64,000 nt of DNA. Source: Cinclus cinclus. Taxonomy: Eukaryota > Chordata > Aves > Passeriformes > Cinclidae. The DNA lies in the NCBI RefSeq assembly GCF_963662255.1, contig NC_085048.1, positions 98,220,729 to 98,284,728 of the forward strand, written 5' to 3'. The notes under the pieces are model-generated. The model searched no databases. It was not told the DNA's origin and saw only the letters and a program-made list of their open reading frames with translations. Both the position numbers and the translations under genes were made by a program. Every line of letters starts with the position of its first letter. Within the stretch, counting starts at the first letter, position 1. Shown here piece by piece: positions 39,821 to 51,935 of the stretch.

Positions 39821-40914
39821 GTCTTAGCAGGAGCCAAAGACACAGCTGACAAATCCAAGTTATGCTAACAAGTTGCCTGCATTTTGTCAAAGCTGTTCCA
39901 AAGCCACTATTAAAATAGCTAGTGGTTCTGAATTTTCCCGGTGGCTCCACATCCAAATACCAGTGCATTTAACCATTTGTATTCTTAGTGCCTCATGTTT
40001 GGAAAGATGAGCCTTCTTTACAGCTCCACAAAAAGCAGAGGGGGGGAAAAGGACTCCCTGATCTGCCCACTGCACGTTGGCTACAGCTTAATCATCTTGT
40101 CAGCTCACAGTGTGCCGTGTTTTCTGAAGTGAAACAGGAAAAGAAAACAGAGAATCATGGATAACACTGTACATTACCCTTGAATTGTGCTTTCACATTT
40201 CAGATTCACAGAGAAGGTCCTTTCCAAATGAGCATGCAATCAATACAATGAATAAAATCACTGTGATATTTCCATGACCCTCCAAAATGGCATTCAAGCC
40301 ACAGGCAGACACTGATTTGTATCAGACTGAGAAGGAGATGTTAAGCTAGAGCTGAATTCAGTGTTTCACTGTATTTCCCCAGAAGGGCTTTAGAGATGGG
40401 CAGCCTCAGCTGAACCTCACAAAGGGCTGCAGGAACACCTGTGCCACTGGGAAGGGACGCAGGTTTACCCAGGCCCTTTCCTGTCCCCAGTGACACCTCC
40501 CAATCCCCCCTGTGACATCTGATACCCTGTGAACCAGGAGGATGAATTGGCATCAAAAGTACAGCCAGCCATTTCCACCTGGCTTTGGCACAGAAGTTCA
40601 GCTTCAGAAGAATGCCAGGAAAGTCTAACACAGGAAGGCTGTGGAGAGGAGAAAGTGCTAATCCAGTCTGTCTGTCTGCATCTAACCACATTCATATTAT
40701 GGCAGCACTAACTGCCAGTTACAGTGCTGCTTCTACAAATCCAGCTAACAAGTTAACTATGACAGAGCAGTCGCTCCTGACTTCCCCTGGAATGATTTTT
40801 TTTTCTTACCAGATAGGAATTCCCAGATGCTGCCACACCACACAACTGTTTTGAACAAGGGTGGCACGCACATGCACAGTGTAAGCTGTAACTTACCCAG
40901 CAGAGACTCCAGAG

Positions 40915-41110
40915 GGAATGCAGGTAGCCAGAATGTAATTACTTAGCTGGAATTTAGCCAGGACAATGGGGTTAAATTCTCTATTTGTTTGGATTAATTT
41001 AATTTCTAAATATATTGTTCCACCAGTTGCTGTAGAAATAACCTTTCTGTATTAGGCAGCAGGTTAAATAGTACTTTTATTGCAGCATTTACTGGCTTCC
41101 GTGCAGTCAT
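40915..41110. promoter_or_regulatory. Candidate conserved non-coding element
   Basis: A non-repetitive AT-rich block with GTAATTACTTAGCTGG, TTGGATTAATTTAATTTC, TTGCTGTAGAAATAACC and TTTTATTGCAGC. It has homeodomain-type cores and lies directly upstream of the C-run cluster. Inferred from motif texture only. Confidence 0.22.
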
Positions 41111-41224
41111 TTCTGCTTTTTATTGGAATTCTGGCCCTTTTGCATGATCCCTGTCAGCCTTGGAGCTGCATCTCCTAAGGACAGGTACAAAAAGGGTAGG
41201 ACTGATTCTGTCAAATTCTGAGTA

Positions 41225-41262
41225 TTAAGGGGACACCACCACCCCCACCCCCCCCCCCCCCT
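41225..41262. repeat. C-rich tract with C14 run
   Basis: ACC units lead into a run of fourteen C at 41248-41261 on the plus strand. The opposite strand is therefore G-rich and could stack into quadruplex structures. Confidence 0.85.
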
Positions 41263-41424
41263 CCTGCTCATGCATGGTTTGGTACAAAATGCCAAGACTG
41301 TGTAGACCCAGAGTAGCCTCATATATTCCCAACTAGGTTTTCCATCCTGCACTCATCTTACATTCTCCCCCAGACTACTTGGAAACTAGAGCAGAACAGA
41401 GAGAAGGGCCTACAGTTTCAAGGC

Positions 41425-41500
41425 AAACAACCCAAACAAACAAACAAACAAAAACCCCAAAAAACCCACCAAAAAAAACAAAAAAATAGAAGGAAAACAA
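41425..41500. repeat. (CAAA)n and A-rich block
   Basis: Four or more CAAA units pass into AACCCC and A7 runs. It is simple sequence of the same A/C type as at 49.9 kb. Confidence 0.8.
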
Positions 41501-41509
41501 GAAGGGGGG

Positions 41510-41590
41510 AACTGGAAAAGAAATGGGGGGGAGGGGAATGGAAAAGAAAGGGATGGGGAAATGTAAAAGAAGGGGGGGGGGGGGGGGGGA
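41510..41590. repeat. G-rich tract with G18 run
   Basis: Several GGGG runs separated by AATGGAAAAG-type spacers end in eighteen G at 41572-41589. It lies about 310 bases from the C14 run, so the two could pair if the strands separate. The long proline-rich frames on the minus strand here are by-products of this tract. Confidence 0.9.
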
Positions 41591-42025
41591 GAAATGGAAA
41601 AAGAGCAACAGTTTCTTCTTTCCCCTTCCTTTTGACTCCTATGCCTCTCTCCCATTCGGACAAGTTAAGCCACCAAGAACGGAGCACAGTGGGACTATTT
41701 GGGAGGTATTGTAAGAAGAGGACCAGAGCTGAGGAAACACCACTCACAGGTGGCTGTGCTGTCAGGACAGCACAACAAATGCACAGAAGCCTCCCCCAAA
41801 TCTTACAGCTGGGTCAGTAAAACCTTGTTCAAAGCCATTCCCATCTTGCCTTCTTACTTCACCCTCACTGATGCCCTGTCTGGAAGAGCTTTGCTCACTT
41901 CCCTGGAGATAAGGACCTTAATACCCCTTATTAGTGCTTTCTGAGTCATTGAATGAAGCCAAGACAATCCTATGGAGAAGTTTTCATAGAGGAAAACCTG
42001 TCACGTCTAGAGATGCATTTTCAGG

Positions 42026-42058
42026 GCATTTTTGGCATAAAGAAAATGCCAAAAATGT
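42026..42058. repeat. Short imperfect hairpin
   Basis: The left arm GCATTTTTGGCAT (42026-42038) and right arm ATGCCAAAAATGT (42046-42058) are complementary at 12 of 13 positions (the odd one a G:U pair) with a seven-base loop. Pairing beyond the arms is weak. It might be a small foldback element or a chance inverted repeat; a microRNA precursor would need a longer stem. Confidence 0.5.
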
Positions 42059-43188
42059 TTTTTCTTCAATGTCTCCACCATCACATATATTTTAAGCAGG
42101 AGACATACTGTCAAAAAAAAAATTACACAAATTGTTGATGGGAATTCAAGAGAGTTTAAAAAATATTTTTAAGTTATTTCATATTTTTATTACCTGCAAG
42201 AGCAGGTGTGCAATTACCAACTATGAAGAGCTCAGAGGGAATCATAGAAAACCATTAAAACTGACCAAAAATAACTCTTTATGTATAAAAGACGTCAGAA
42301 ATGTGAAGCTTTAAGTTCTTCATGGGCTTGAAGGAAATGCTGTCTCACTGAGAAGCTCAACTCCAGCCTGGAAAACACATGCTTTTGATTTGGAGGAATC
42401 CCATTGCTTCCCAGCTGAGAGTTTATCTTGAGCTGCAGAAACAGTAGAAGCCCCTGGGTATGGGGCTTATCCCTGTTCAGCTCTGGCATAGGTGGGTGAT
42501 AGGCACTGCAAGCAGCTCCCCTCATGCTGGAGCAAAGTCACAATGGGACAGAAAAACTGTCAGAGGAGGAGGGTGCTGGAATAATGGGCTTAAGTGTAAT
42601 GGAAGAAGCCTCAAAAATCAGAAGTGGACAGGAAAGATAAGCACCATCCAAAGAAGTGTTTCTCTAGAATCTCTAGCACAAAGATCTTGAGATTTACAGA
42701 AACAGAATCAGAGGACACTTCTTGAGAATCATCCCCTTGCACATCATCATACTGCATAGTCCTTTTCATGAATTTCAACTGTCCCTTAAAAGTAGGTAAT
42801 TTTGGGGAAATAGACTGGTAGAAAAATCTCGCTTCCCTAAAAATCACAAGCTTATAACATGCATTATAAACTTAGCTGTGGTAGTAACCTCCAGATACAT
42901 TTCTTTACACTTATGAGCAATGGTGAACTCCTTTCCTTTGAGTAACTCTTCCCAAGTATCTCATACAGATACTGTGCACACAGAATAGCCATTCCATCCC
43001 CTTTCCCTAGCTGGTGGTACAATCCCTGACTGTTTTGCCTAAGTAACATTTCTCTCTCTGTACTTTCCTCTTGGTAAAGCTTGATAAAATAGATTAGACA
43101 GTCACATTCTGATACCTTCAGCACTGGAACTAAAGCCTGAATTAAAACCAAACAAAAGGTCCCATAGCAGCAGCATTAAAAAAAAAAA

Positions 43189-43202
43189 TATATATATATA
43201 AT
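43189..43202. repeat. A-run followed by (TA)n
   Basis: About ten A and then six TA units on the plus strand (the A-run itself begins a few bases upstream). A simple AT repeat. Confidence 0.75.
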
Positions 43203-44469
43203 CCAAACCATTAGCAACTTTATTTTCCCTCCCAGATTGCCCCAGATACAGCTGTGGTGTCAGAGTTTAGGAGGTGGCCACAGTGACTTGCTATCTGACA
43301 TGCTTCCCTTTTGTGATAATAGCAGAAGGAAAGAAGATGAGAATGGCTTGGGCAACAGGTGTCTATATTCTTTTGATGCCAGCATCTTTTGTTCCTCGTT
43401 CCAGCACTGTTTCTTTTTCAATGACAGGTCTAAGGGCATTCTCAAATAGAAGTTTGACCCAGAAAGCATATAAACACTTTTTGCTAACCTTTCAGTTGTC
43501 AGTCATAGCATGTGGGGCATCATCACTTCAAAATTTATCGCTTGTTTGCTATAGAAAAATCTCAGGTTGACTACAGAAGGATTACTTTATATCAAGCATT
43601 TTCACTATTTTACAGACATTTTCTTCCAGAACAAAAAAAAAATTATTACATTAAGTGAATTTAAAATGTTTAGTGACATTAAATTTCAGGTCAATATAGA
43701 TTTGAAAAATTGAAGTACAATATGATCTGAAGAGAATACTTTGAGGGAGGATTATGTGACATTTTAGAAAGCATAGCTATTTTCTAAATCTTGAACTGAG
43801 AACAAACAAACAAAAAAAAACACTCTAAGCCATGGGAGAAAAAAAAGTTAAGATATAATGACACATTTTACAAGATAAAGCTTTCTTTCAACAAAGCCTG
43901 TGTAACAAAACATCACTGAGCAGGTAGGAGTGTTGATAGCAGTCTTCCCACATCAGGGATAAATCCCTACAACCCTGAAAACTTCCTCCTTTGCTTACAG
44001 TTCCAGAGCACCATTTCCAGAGAAAGGGAAATAGTCTCTCATGTGGGAAACTTCTCTCATACCCCTGAATTTCCCAAGGCCCTAACTTGATTGATATCAG
44101 CATTATCATTGTACTTTGTCTCTCAGATTCTTCTAATGACAGCCTGGCACTGTCTGGTAAAGAATTTTGGTTTTAATATGTCTTCCATGGCCCCAAGATG
44201 ATTAACCTATGCGGCTGTTACAAATATTTCTCACCTCAAAAATTACAAAACAGGTGGTGTACCCAATGTTATTTAAGTAACTACACGGTATTGTTGAGCA
44301 AATGAGTGCCACCAATACATGCAACTATGATCCAGAAGCATGTTCTTCCCATTTCACCATTAATATATTCTCTAGTCTGTGCTTGGTGCATGACTATCTG
44401 GAGCTCAGCTAGGAGAAGACCAAAAAGAGGAAGGAAGTACAAACCCAAAGCTTTATCATCCTGAGTTTC

Positions 44470-44690
44470 TGTGTAATTGCAGGCCAGTTCTGTAGCTAAG
44501 CTCCACGTGGTTTGTATTTAATTTCCCCAGGGATTCAAGCAGCAATTAAAATAAATTATAATTAATGGGTGACCAAGCTCAGAAGTCACCATGCAACGTA
44601 ACAAAAACTGAAAATAGCTGGTAATGTTGAAATAAACAAGGCAATGCGCTTATTCATCAAGACCAGGTGCCAGAAACATAATAAAATAAA
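44470..44690. promoter_or_regulatory. Candidate conserved non-coding element
   Basis: About 220 bases free of repeats with a canonical palindromic E-box CCACGTGG (44503-44510), a dense TAAT cluster (GCAATTAAAATAAATTATAA and TTAATGGG, about 44542-44566), and ATGCAACGTAAC (44591-44602), together with CpGs kept at CACGTG, AACGTAAC and ATGCGC in otherwise CpG-poor DNA. The texture fits a developmental enhancer. This is inference without alignment. Confidence 0.3.
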
Positions 44691-47600
44691 ATTTAGAAAC
44701 CCCACTCTTAAAAGCTATTGATATGAGGTACCTTGATGTCTGCTATGGATAAAATCACGCAAGGTTTCTAATAAATTACTATTTCTGAGTTGCAGGTCCT
44801 TGGTGTCCTCTGCCCACAGCCCCTGTCAAAGGGGTGGGATATTTCTCCTTCAGCATCAAAGCAGCATTTGGTACGTCTCTCTGCAGGTGAATATTTAAGA
44901 GTGCACAGAATTTACAACTCTGGAGTGGGGCGAGTTTTCCCTCTGGATTTAACATGGAATTCAAGGCTTAGGTGCCAAAGACACCTGATCTAAGCCTAGG
45001 GCAGTTACTTTTGTCGGCTCCCCATCAGCCCTGGGGAGCCTGTTTTCCCCACAGCTCCCAAGACCACCAGGTTTTCCAACCAGAGCTACCCCTCCCCAGC
45101 AAGCTTCCTACCTTCTGATTCCCCAGGTGTGCCAGGAGCATGGTGCCACATGTGACCAGGCCACTACCTATGACAGAAAATTGCATAGTGGGAGGTCTTG
45201 GTGTTTAAATACTTTAAATACTGCTTGTGGTTTTGTGGAACTGCATTTCCTTATGGGCTTTTCTCAATTTGTTCATAGTAAGGCCCTTAAGCCTTAGATT
45301 AAGCACTTAAGCCTATAATAAAAGGGACACAAAGAAAACAGTAAACTGTTAATTTAGATAATAGTGAGAAAGAAAACCCTGCAGATTGCATGCAATTCTA
45401 ATTCCTCCCCCTCATGTCCAAAGCTAAGCCTCTGTAGGTTTCTACATTCAAGAGTCCTCAATGAAATGCAAACACTACGTGCCATGGACCCCATGCTGTA
45501 GCATATAAATCCTGAAAAGTGATGGAAAACAGAATGTGAAGACAAGCTTATTTTTAATTCTTCACCATGCAAAATCCTAACAGGATATCCCAGAGCTCTC
45601 AACATTAATGACTTTTGTTACATAATTGCAGACCACAAAGCAGCAACATAAAACAAAGCCAGAAGTAAGTCCATTTGCCACCAGATTTCCAAAAAGAATT
45701 TCAAGTCACCCATGCAGAATCATGGAGGCAACGTGGCAAGAGGGCTAACTCTACGATCAAAAGATTTTCAGCATCAGGAGCATGGCTTGAGGACATTTGT
45801 CTCTGCCTGACAGAAGACACACATCAAAAAATTCCAGTGGAGCCAGGCTGTAGCAGCACTATGAGTGGGATACCAAAGAGGCATCTGTGGGTTCTTCATG
45901 CCTGTTTCTAGCATTTTCTGAAGGACATATCAAAACAATGTGTCCCTGCTGGTACACCCGCCCATACCAAAGTCCCTGTCTCTGGAAAGAGCCAGTCAGC
46001 AGCACTTCAAAGCCAGCCCACCGTTTAGGTCACTAACCCAAACCTGCTCTGTGGACACAGCTGGTGTCTGGCTGGAGTTACTGGGAAACAAGCTCTTCAC
46101 TTTGGCGCAGATCACGGGATATGCACTGCCAGGTGACACCAAACACAGTTATGCTCTGGGGATGAATCTGTTTCATTTTGGGAAGAGCACCCTGGACCAC
46201 TCAGTGTGGAAGCCTTCCCTGTGCTGTGAAGTTCCTCAAAGCTGATGAAGCTATGGGTGTGCATGACTTGTTTGTATCGGTGTGCAGGTGTACCTATGTG
46301 CCTGCAGGTACATGCCATCCATCCAAGTGGCTACTGCAGGCCATCTTCCAGGAAGACAAAGCCCTTCCCACAACTCACCCACCAGCACCCCTGCTGCCTC
46401 ACTAACTCCATTCCCATTGGGCTTGCAGCACGTGGAAATGTCACATTTAATAAGCCAGGCACTCCACATGGTGTAAAGGAGGGCAGAACAGAGTCACTGC
46501 CGCCTCAGTGTCGAGTTTCCCTGATTCTCATTCTTTGCAACGGTATGGCCTTTCATTTCTACATGTATTCCATTGCAATTTGACAGTTGCATTAAATCAT
46601 TTTGCTCTCATTCAGAAACAAAATGCACACAATTTACCTTTGCTGTAGCAGTGATTGTTTGGCATAGGTATAGCATGGCCTCTTGTCTCTACATTAAGAA
46701 GTATTAATCTCCTCTCACTGTCATCTTATGGAAGCCTTTCCCGTGTCTCTGTTAATTTTTAGCTCTCCAGACACCTCTGTTTCTGCTGTATGCATCAGAT
46801 AAGGAAAGAATAAGACACGGTGATAATCTCTGTTTATATACTGTACAGAGAAGCTGTACCCAGCAGGAGGAAAAAAGCACAGAGGGAGGAACTACTGAAA
46901 CATCACCTACTTAAAGCAATGCCACGCACAGCCAGTGAAGGCTTATAAAATAATGAGATTTGTAGCAACGACTCCAACTGGGTATTATACACTAAAGAGA
47001 GAGATGTTACAGCATCCTGTCCAAGAAAGAGATTTAGTGGGTATTTCAGAAAGGCTTCTGAAGCATTCAGCCTGATATGCAGCTACATTAGCAAAGGAGG
47101 CAAATAGGATGCTAGAACACCTTGCTAGAGGCACACAGTGTACATCAAAAGTCTGATGGCTAAATTACTAAACAAAGCATTCCACATGGGCCAAAAGTAG
47201 GGTCTTTTCCCCATACTTGCACTAAGTTGTAGATAGGAAGTAATTACCTGCAAGCCACTACCTTTTTCCCTTCCTACTATGATATTTTTCTTCCCTATAA
47301 CACCTGTCCAGTGAACGCACCATTCATAGCAAAGCCTGCCTGCATTCATAGTGGCTTCCAGCCAACAATGTTGGACAACTCTAGATTTACTCCTAAGCTG
47401 TTCATTGGCTGAAACTACAGCATAAATGAAGCAGGGGACTTTATCTTGTACCTTTTGAATTTCTCAGTTAAGCAGGTCACTGATGCACCTTAAGTTAATA
47501 AACACAAACATTTCCAAATAAGGATGTAGCTGAGTTTCTTCTTCTGTACTTCTGCAAGCACCCCTGGCTTGCCTCTCTCCAAAAATACCTTGGAAACTGG

Positions 47601-48043
47601 AACAGTTTGTTCCTCTGCTGAGAAAGAAATATGTATTCCTTTGCTCAAGAGAGCAGTAAATAAAATAAAGGGGTGGATGGAAACAAACACCTCAAATTGA
47701 ACTGAATATAAAGTGAAGTGAGACAGTGAACATCACTTTTAAACACTGCCAGCATTTGAGAAAATGATGGGAGAATTTTCCTTTCAGATATATTGCTCTA
47801 GATCAGTGTGACAGTTTGCTGTGTATGGGACAGATGTAACTGGAAACAGCATGCAGCCTAAGTATTTCCAACTCTGACTGTTAACAGGGCAAAAAAATAG
47901 CCTAAAACAATAATTAGGAACTATTTCTAAAATAAATAAAACAACATGTTTAAAACAACATTTTAATTCCTTTTAACCTTCTCACTTCTGAGACTTCAGG
48001 AACTACATCATATTTTCATAGCTTTCCCCACCAGCCTGAAAAA

Positions 48044-48047
<4 letters not shown>

Positions 48048-48081
<34 letters not shown>
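48048..48081. repeat. (CA)17 microsatellite
   Basis: An uninterrupted AC/CA dinucleotide repeat of 34 bases, the longest in the window and likely to vary in length between individuals. Confidence 0.95.
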
Positions 48082-49867
48082 GAAAAATAACTTTGAAATC
48101 ACCTGATTCCAGGAGCTAAAAACGCAAGTGAAACACCAATGTTGAAGGACTTTCAATAAAAGCACAGGTTTCCACTACAGCAGTTAACTTTCTTCTAGTA
48201 GACTTTGCTGAATATTCTTGCCTTAAGTGTATGAATACTGAAATATTTCTTCAGTGCTCATGTGTCTGGTTTTTAGTACAGGACAAAGCAAAAATTGCCA
48301 GTGGTGCCTTAAGCAGATCTGGTTTTAGTTTATTACATTTACTCTCTACCTCGGTAACCATACTTGTGTATTTCACAATGAGAACAGAAGCAAATCCTGG
48401 CGTGCAGAAAAGAAAGAAAAACATAAAAAAAAGTGTGAGTAAAATTCCATTGTGGAATGTGTATATTAGGCTCATATAACATTAGAGGTAATTTGTTTTC
48501 CTATTTTTCATGGGAAGATTTTATTGAAGTACCTGAAATATTGAAAACTATATGATAAACATTTTTCTAGGCAAGAAAGAGAAAAAAAAAGGGAGCTAGA
48601 ACAAACAGCTGCCTTTTGAGGGCTTAAAATCCCATTTTTACATCTTTTCTTGACATCCTCCAAGGAAGCATTTTGCCCACTCTGTTCCTTACACACTTCT
48701 ACACCTGCCTAAGTAGCTCATCTTTCTCTTTTGTATCTCTAAAAGCTGATGAGTCATCAGCTGGCAGAACATCAGCCATTTGGTAGATTTATGAAGCATG
48801 CTCAAAAAATTTGTAACAGCTAAAAAAAAGGGGGAGGGGGAAATATTAAATAGATGTTTTCACCGTATCTTAACAGGGTCATGAAGGATCCCTTGAGAAT
48901 AAGTCCAGATAGTGGCCTGCAACTAAGATTTAAAAAAAAAACATAAAAATAGGTTTGATAGCAGGGAGAATCCTGAAAGCTTTGCGAAACAGCAAAATAT
49001 TAGGGTGAATTTTAATTCCAGAAGAATATCTGTATTGTTGTGGAGAAAAGACTAGGTTATTTATAAATGCAGCAATATCCTTCTTAAGTGCAAATTTAAT
49101 AGGTATATTTAGCTTTCTGCAGAGATTCATGAGATTAGGTTCAACTAGAAGAAAACTGGCATGCGAATGTGGTTATTTCTTGTGGTAAATGAACAGTGAA
49201 ACAAGCACATTTTTACAAGAAAACATACACCTCATCCAGCACACTAATGAACAAAGTACTCAGCTTTCCTGGGGAAAAATAAAGCCACCAAAAAAATCTT
49301 CTTTCCTTTGCTTTATGATTTAGCTTCATGGCTCTAAGAGCCAACAACACCTGTCCTGTAAGTGAGGAGTTAAGAGCATTTCTGTTCCCTCTGGGCTCTG
49401 CAGGTTCCACCGTGATTGCCTTTGCGAAGGCTATGGAGCCTGCTGACACTGCCTGGGACACTAGAAAACAGCTCATGCACTAAGGTGTGCCAGCTGGAGC
49501 AGCTTTGGAATGCTGCTGCTTTCACCCTCAGCCCTCACCCCTGATTCTGTCTGAACAGCAGAGCAAGTTCCAAACCCAGCCCGTGGGTAGCAGAAGTGCC
49601 AACAGAGCAGCTGACAGGTGAATTTATCCCACTCACAAACCCCTAAAAAATGGAATGGTTTGGTCTTTTCTCCATCTCTGTGTTAAATTGTGCTGACAAC
49701 AGACTGGTCCACAAGGGCTAAAAGAAATTCCTATGCAGAACCGCTTTCATAAAAGTAGACTTAAGCTTCTAAGCAGCCGGTTATTGCTGAAGGCAAAAAC
49801 CTTAAGATAATACTGGAGTTTTATCTAAAAACATTAAAAAATAATATTGGGAATTGAAAGTTCAGAT

Positions 49868-49971
49868 TATAGAAAAAAAAAACCCAAAACAAACAAACAA
49901 AAAACCCCACCCCAAACAAACAAAAAAAACCAAAAAAACCCAGAAAAACAAACTAACAAAAACCCCAGAAT
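49868..49971. repeat. A/C-rich low-complexity block
   Basis: About 100 bases of AAAC, AAAACCCC and CCAAAAAAACC units with almost no G or T. It could be a degenerate (CAAA)n repeat grown by slippage. The lysine- and proline-rich frames across it are artefacts. Confidence 0.85.
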
Positions 49972-51120
49972 GCAAGAACACAGCTATTTGCATAGAAATG
50001 TATCTTTTACGTCACTCAAGGACATTTACTTTGTCCTCTCATGTGTGCTAGTCACCTCTTTGCAGCATCTGTGTCTTGTGCAAATGAGACAAATTTTGAT
50101 GCTAGTTTTCACTAAAGCATAAAGCAATCCACAGGATGTAACCAGAGGAAACTTTAGGCCCCTTCCATGGATTGGATTTCCCAAGGAGATAAAATCTGGT
50201 GCACATAACACTGCAAGTGCACAGAAACAGATTCTTAGATGTTAAGACCAAAATAAGCACAAAGTCTGACCTGCATAACACAGCATGAAGACTCTACCTG
50301 TGTCTTTGCCTCAAGTTCTGCTTAAGCTGGAATGTTCCCCTTAAAAAGATGATCACTTTTGGTGCAAATATCTCAGATTACAGTATCTGGGAATACCCAG
50401 CTATGAAATTGCTCTGTGTCCTTACAAATGGGAAACTAATTTGTGGAGAAACACATTATTTCTTCCATTGCTGTGCTCTCTTTGCAAACTACACTACTTT
50501 ATGCCTTCTTCTGTCCTTATTAAGTATTTGCTGAAGCTCCTCAGCTAAATGCATTTCCTGTCTTCATCTAAGTGCTTAAAATGAATGGTTTTTTTTCGCA
50601 GATTTTGTTTTCGGACCATCTCAAAATCATATCAATTTCCCCACTTGTCTCAGATTTCCTGGATGAGATTCATGCTGGAAAAAGAACATGCCACAAAACC
50701 AGCCCAACCCTGTTAAAATTGAACAAGTGACCTTTGTAGCCTTTACACACTCTGAAAAATTCTACTTCTCCCTCAAGACCAAGGTTGCAACCTCATGCTT
50801 TTAGTGCATGTCTCTAACAGCTTGATGCTTTTAATTAAAGTCCCAAGTCCTAGAATCAAAGGACAATAAAAAAATTTCAGCCTCTAGAAGTACTCTATCC
50901 CTCATGGTAAGCAATAAAACTTGGACACATGACCCAAGTGCCACAATAATACAGCCTCAGATGTAAAATTGTTTCATGGTTTTAGACACCTGAATCACAT
51001 ACTTGAATGCATGGGTTTGGAAGCACACTGTTGCTGAGTGGAGGAAGAGGAATCTCCTCCTCCTGGAAATTGCCATCGTCTCCAAGAACACAGGAGGAGC
51101 TTCTAAGCAAAGCCTGCAAA

Positions 51121-51140
51121 CTTGGCCTTTAGCGGCCAAG
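51121..51140. repeat. Small perfect inverted repeat
   Basis: CTTGGCC at 51121-51127 and GGCCAAG at 51134-51140 are perfect inverted copies separated by six bases. It is short enough to be chance. Confidence 0.6.
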
Positions 51141-51539
51141 TTCTGGGGCAGAAATTCCTCTTGACCTCACTTTATAAAGAAGTAGAAATGGTAAAAGGAG
51201 AAGCTAAACCCTCTCCATTTTTATGTGAAACACATTTCAAGAGACCAGCTGAAAAACCTCTCCAGTTTCTACAATCTCACTTCCAAAGAGCAGGACTCAA
51301 ACAAAGAGAGCTCTATAACCACCATGAACTCAAAATGGAACATCTGGCCTTACCCTCCTGAGAGCACCCCACCATCTCTAGAAGGTGGACACTATTCCCA
51401 AAGAACAAAGCCAGCAGCCTGTTCCTCACAAAAGGACTGCTAGCCCAGGCATGAGCAGGCACACTTGAAGTCAATCAGGTGTTCCTGAGCACAGTTTCCC
51501 AGCTCAGAACACCCATCAGCTGCAGCTCAGAGCTGAGCC

Positions 51540-51935
51540 TGTTGAAGCAGGCGAGGCGCTGTGCTCAGTACAAAAAGGATGTTGGCTGAAAACCTCTTTG
51601 GGTAAATAGACGGCTCTTTATACTGGGTCCGTGCAGAGCTCAGAACACACTGCAGCTTCCCAAATTGCCATCTAATGCCCTGTTATCCCCAGCGAAGGGA
51701 GATACAAGCCAATCCACTGGAGATTTTGCGTTCAGAGCCGCCTGGAACCATTTGCACAGCAACAAACAAATGAAAGCAGCCAAACAAACCTCTCCTCTGT
51801 GCCTCTACTTCGCTTACACAAAGCAAATTCTTATTTCTGGTAGAAGCACAAAGCTCTGCAGGGCATGGGGGACTGCGAGACAGCTGCTGAACAGCTGGGC
51901 GAGTAAGAGATTTCACTGCTTTCCAATTTCGGGTA
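51540..51935 (+). promoter_or_regulatory. CpG-rich patch, possible promoter/first exon
   Basis: Eleven CpG dinucleotides lie between 51552 and 51931, while the surrounding DNA has very few. A TATA-like CTTTATA sits at 51616-51622, and TTCGGGTAAGCTAG offers a good splice-donor match with GT at 51933-51934. Together these could mark an alternative promoter with a first exon of roughly 280 bases, perhaps of a non-coding transcript. A 114-codon frame opens at 51665 and runs past the donor without resembling a known protein. It could equally be an ordinary stretch that kept its CpGs. Neighbouring DNA at 52.56-53.11 kb is a candidate enhancer. Confidence 0.2.

Larger units (their letters stand above)
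39821..44469. other. Non-coding stretch, no gene seen
   Basis: It contains a candidate element (40915-41110), a cluster of homopolymer-like tracts (41225-41590) and a short hairpin (42026-42058). Proline- or lysine-rich frames of up to 116 codons between 40.3 and 41.8 kb follow the biased composition. No RNA gene or transposon body is recognised beyond the CR1 that precedes it. Confidence 0.65.
44691..51539. other. Non-coding stretch, no gene seen
   Basis: It includes the CA repeat at 48048-48081, the A/C-rich block at 49868-49971 and a seven-base-arm inverted repeat at 51121-51140. The stretch 45.9-46.6 kb is richer in G+C and so has open frames of up to 112 codons in several frames at once, which argues against any one of them being real. 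The block 46900-47000 keeps CpGs but is too short to call. No RNA gene or transposon body was recognised. Confidence 0.65.

Noticed and set aside
41375..41747. Proline- and phenylalanine-rich minus-strand frames
   Set aside because: They are produced by the G-rich and (CAAA)n simple sequence in three frames at once.
45940..46600. Several overlapping frames in a G+C-richer stretch
   Set aside because: Open frames in many phases on both strands reflect few AT-rich stop codons, not coding sequence.
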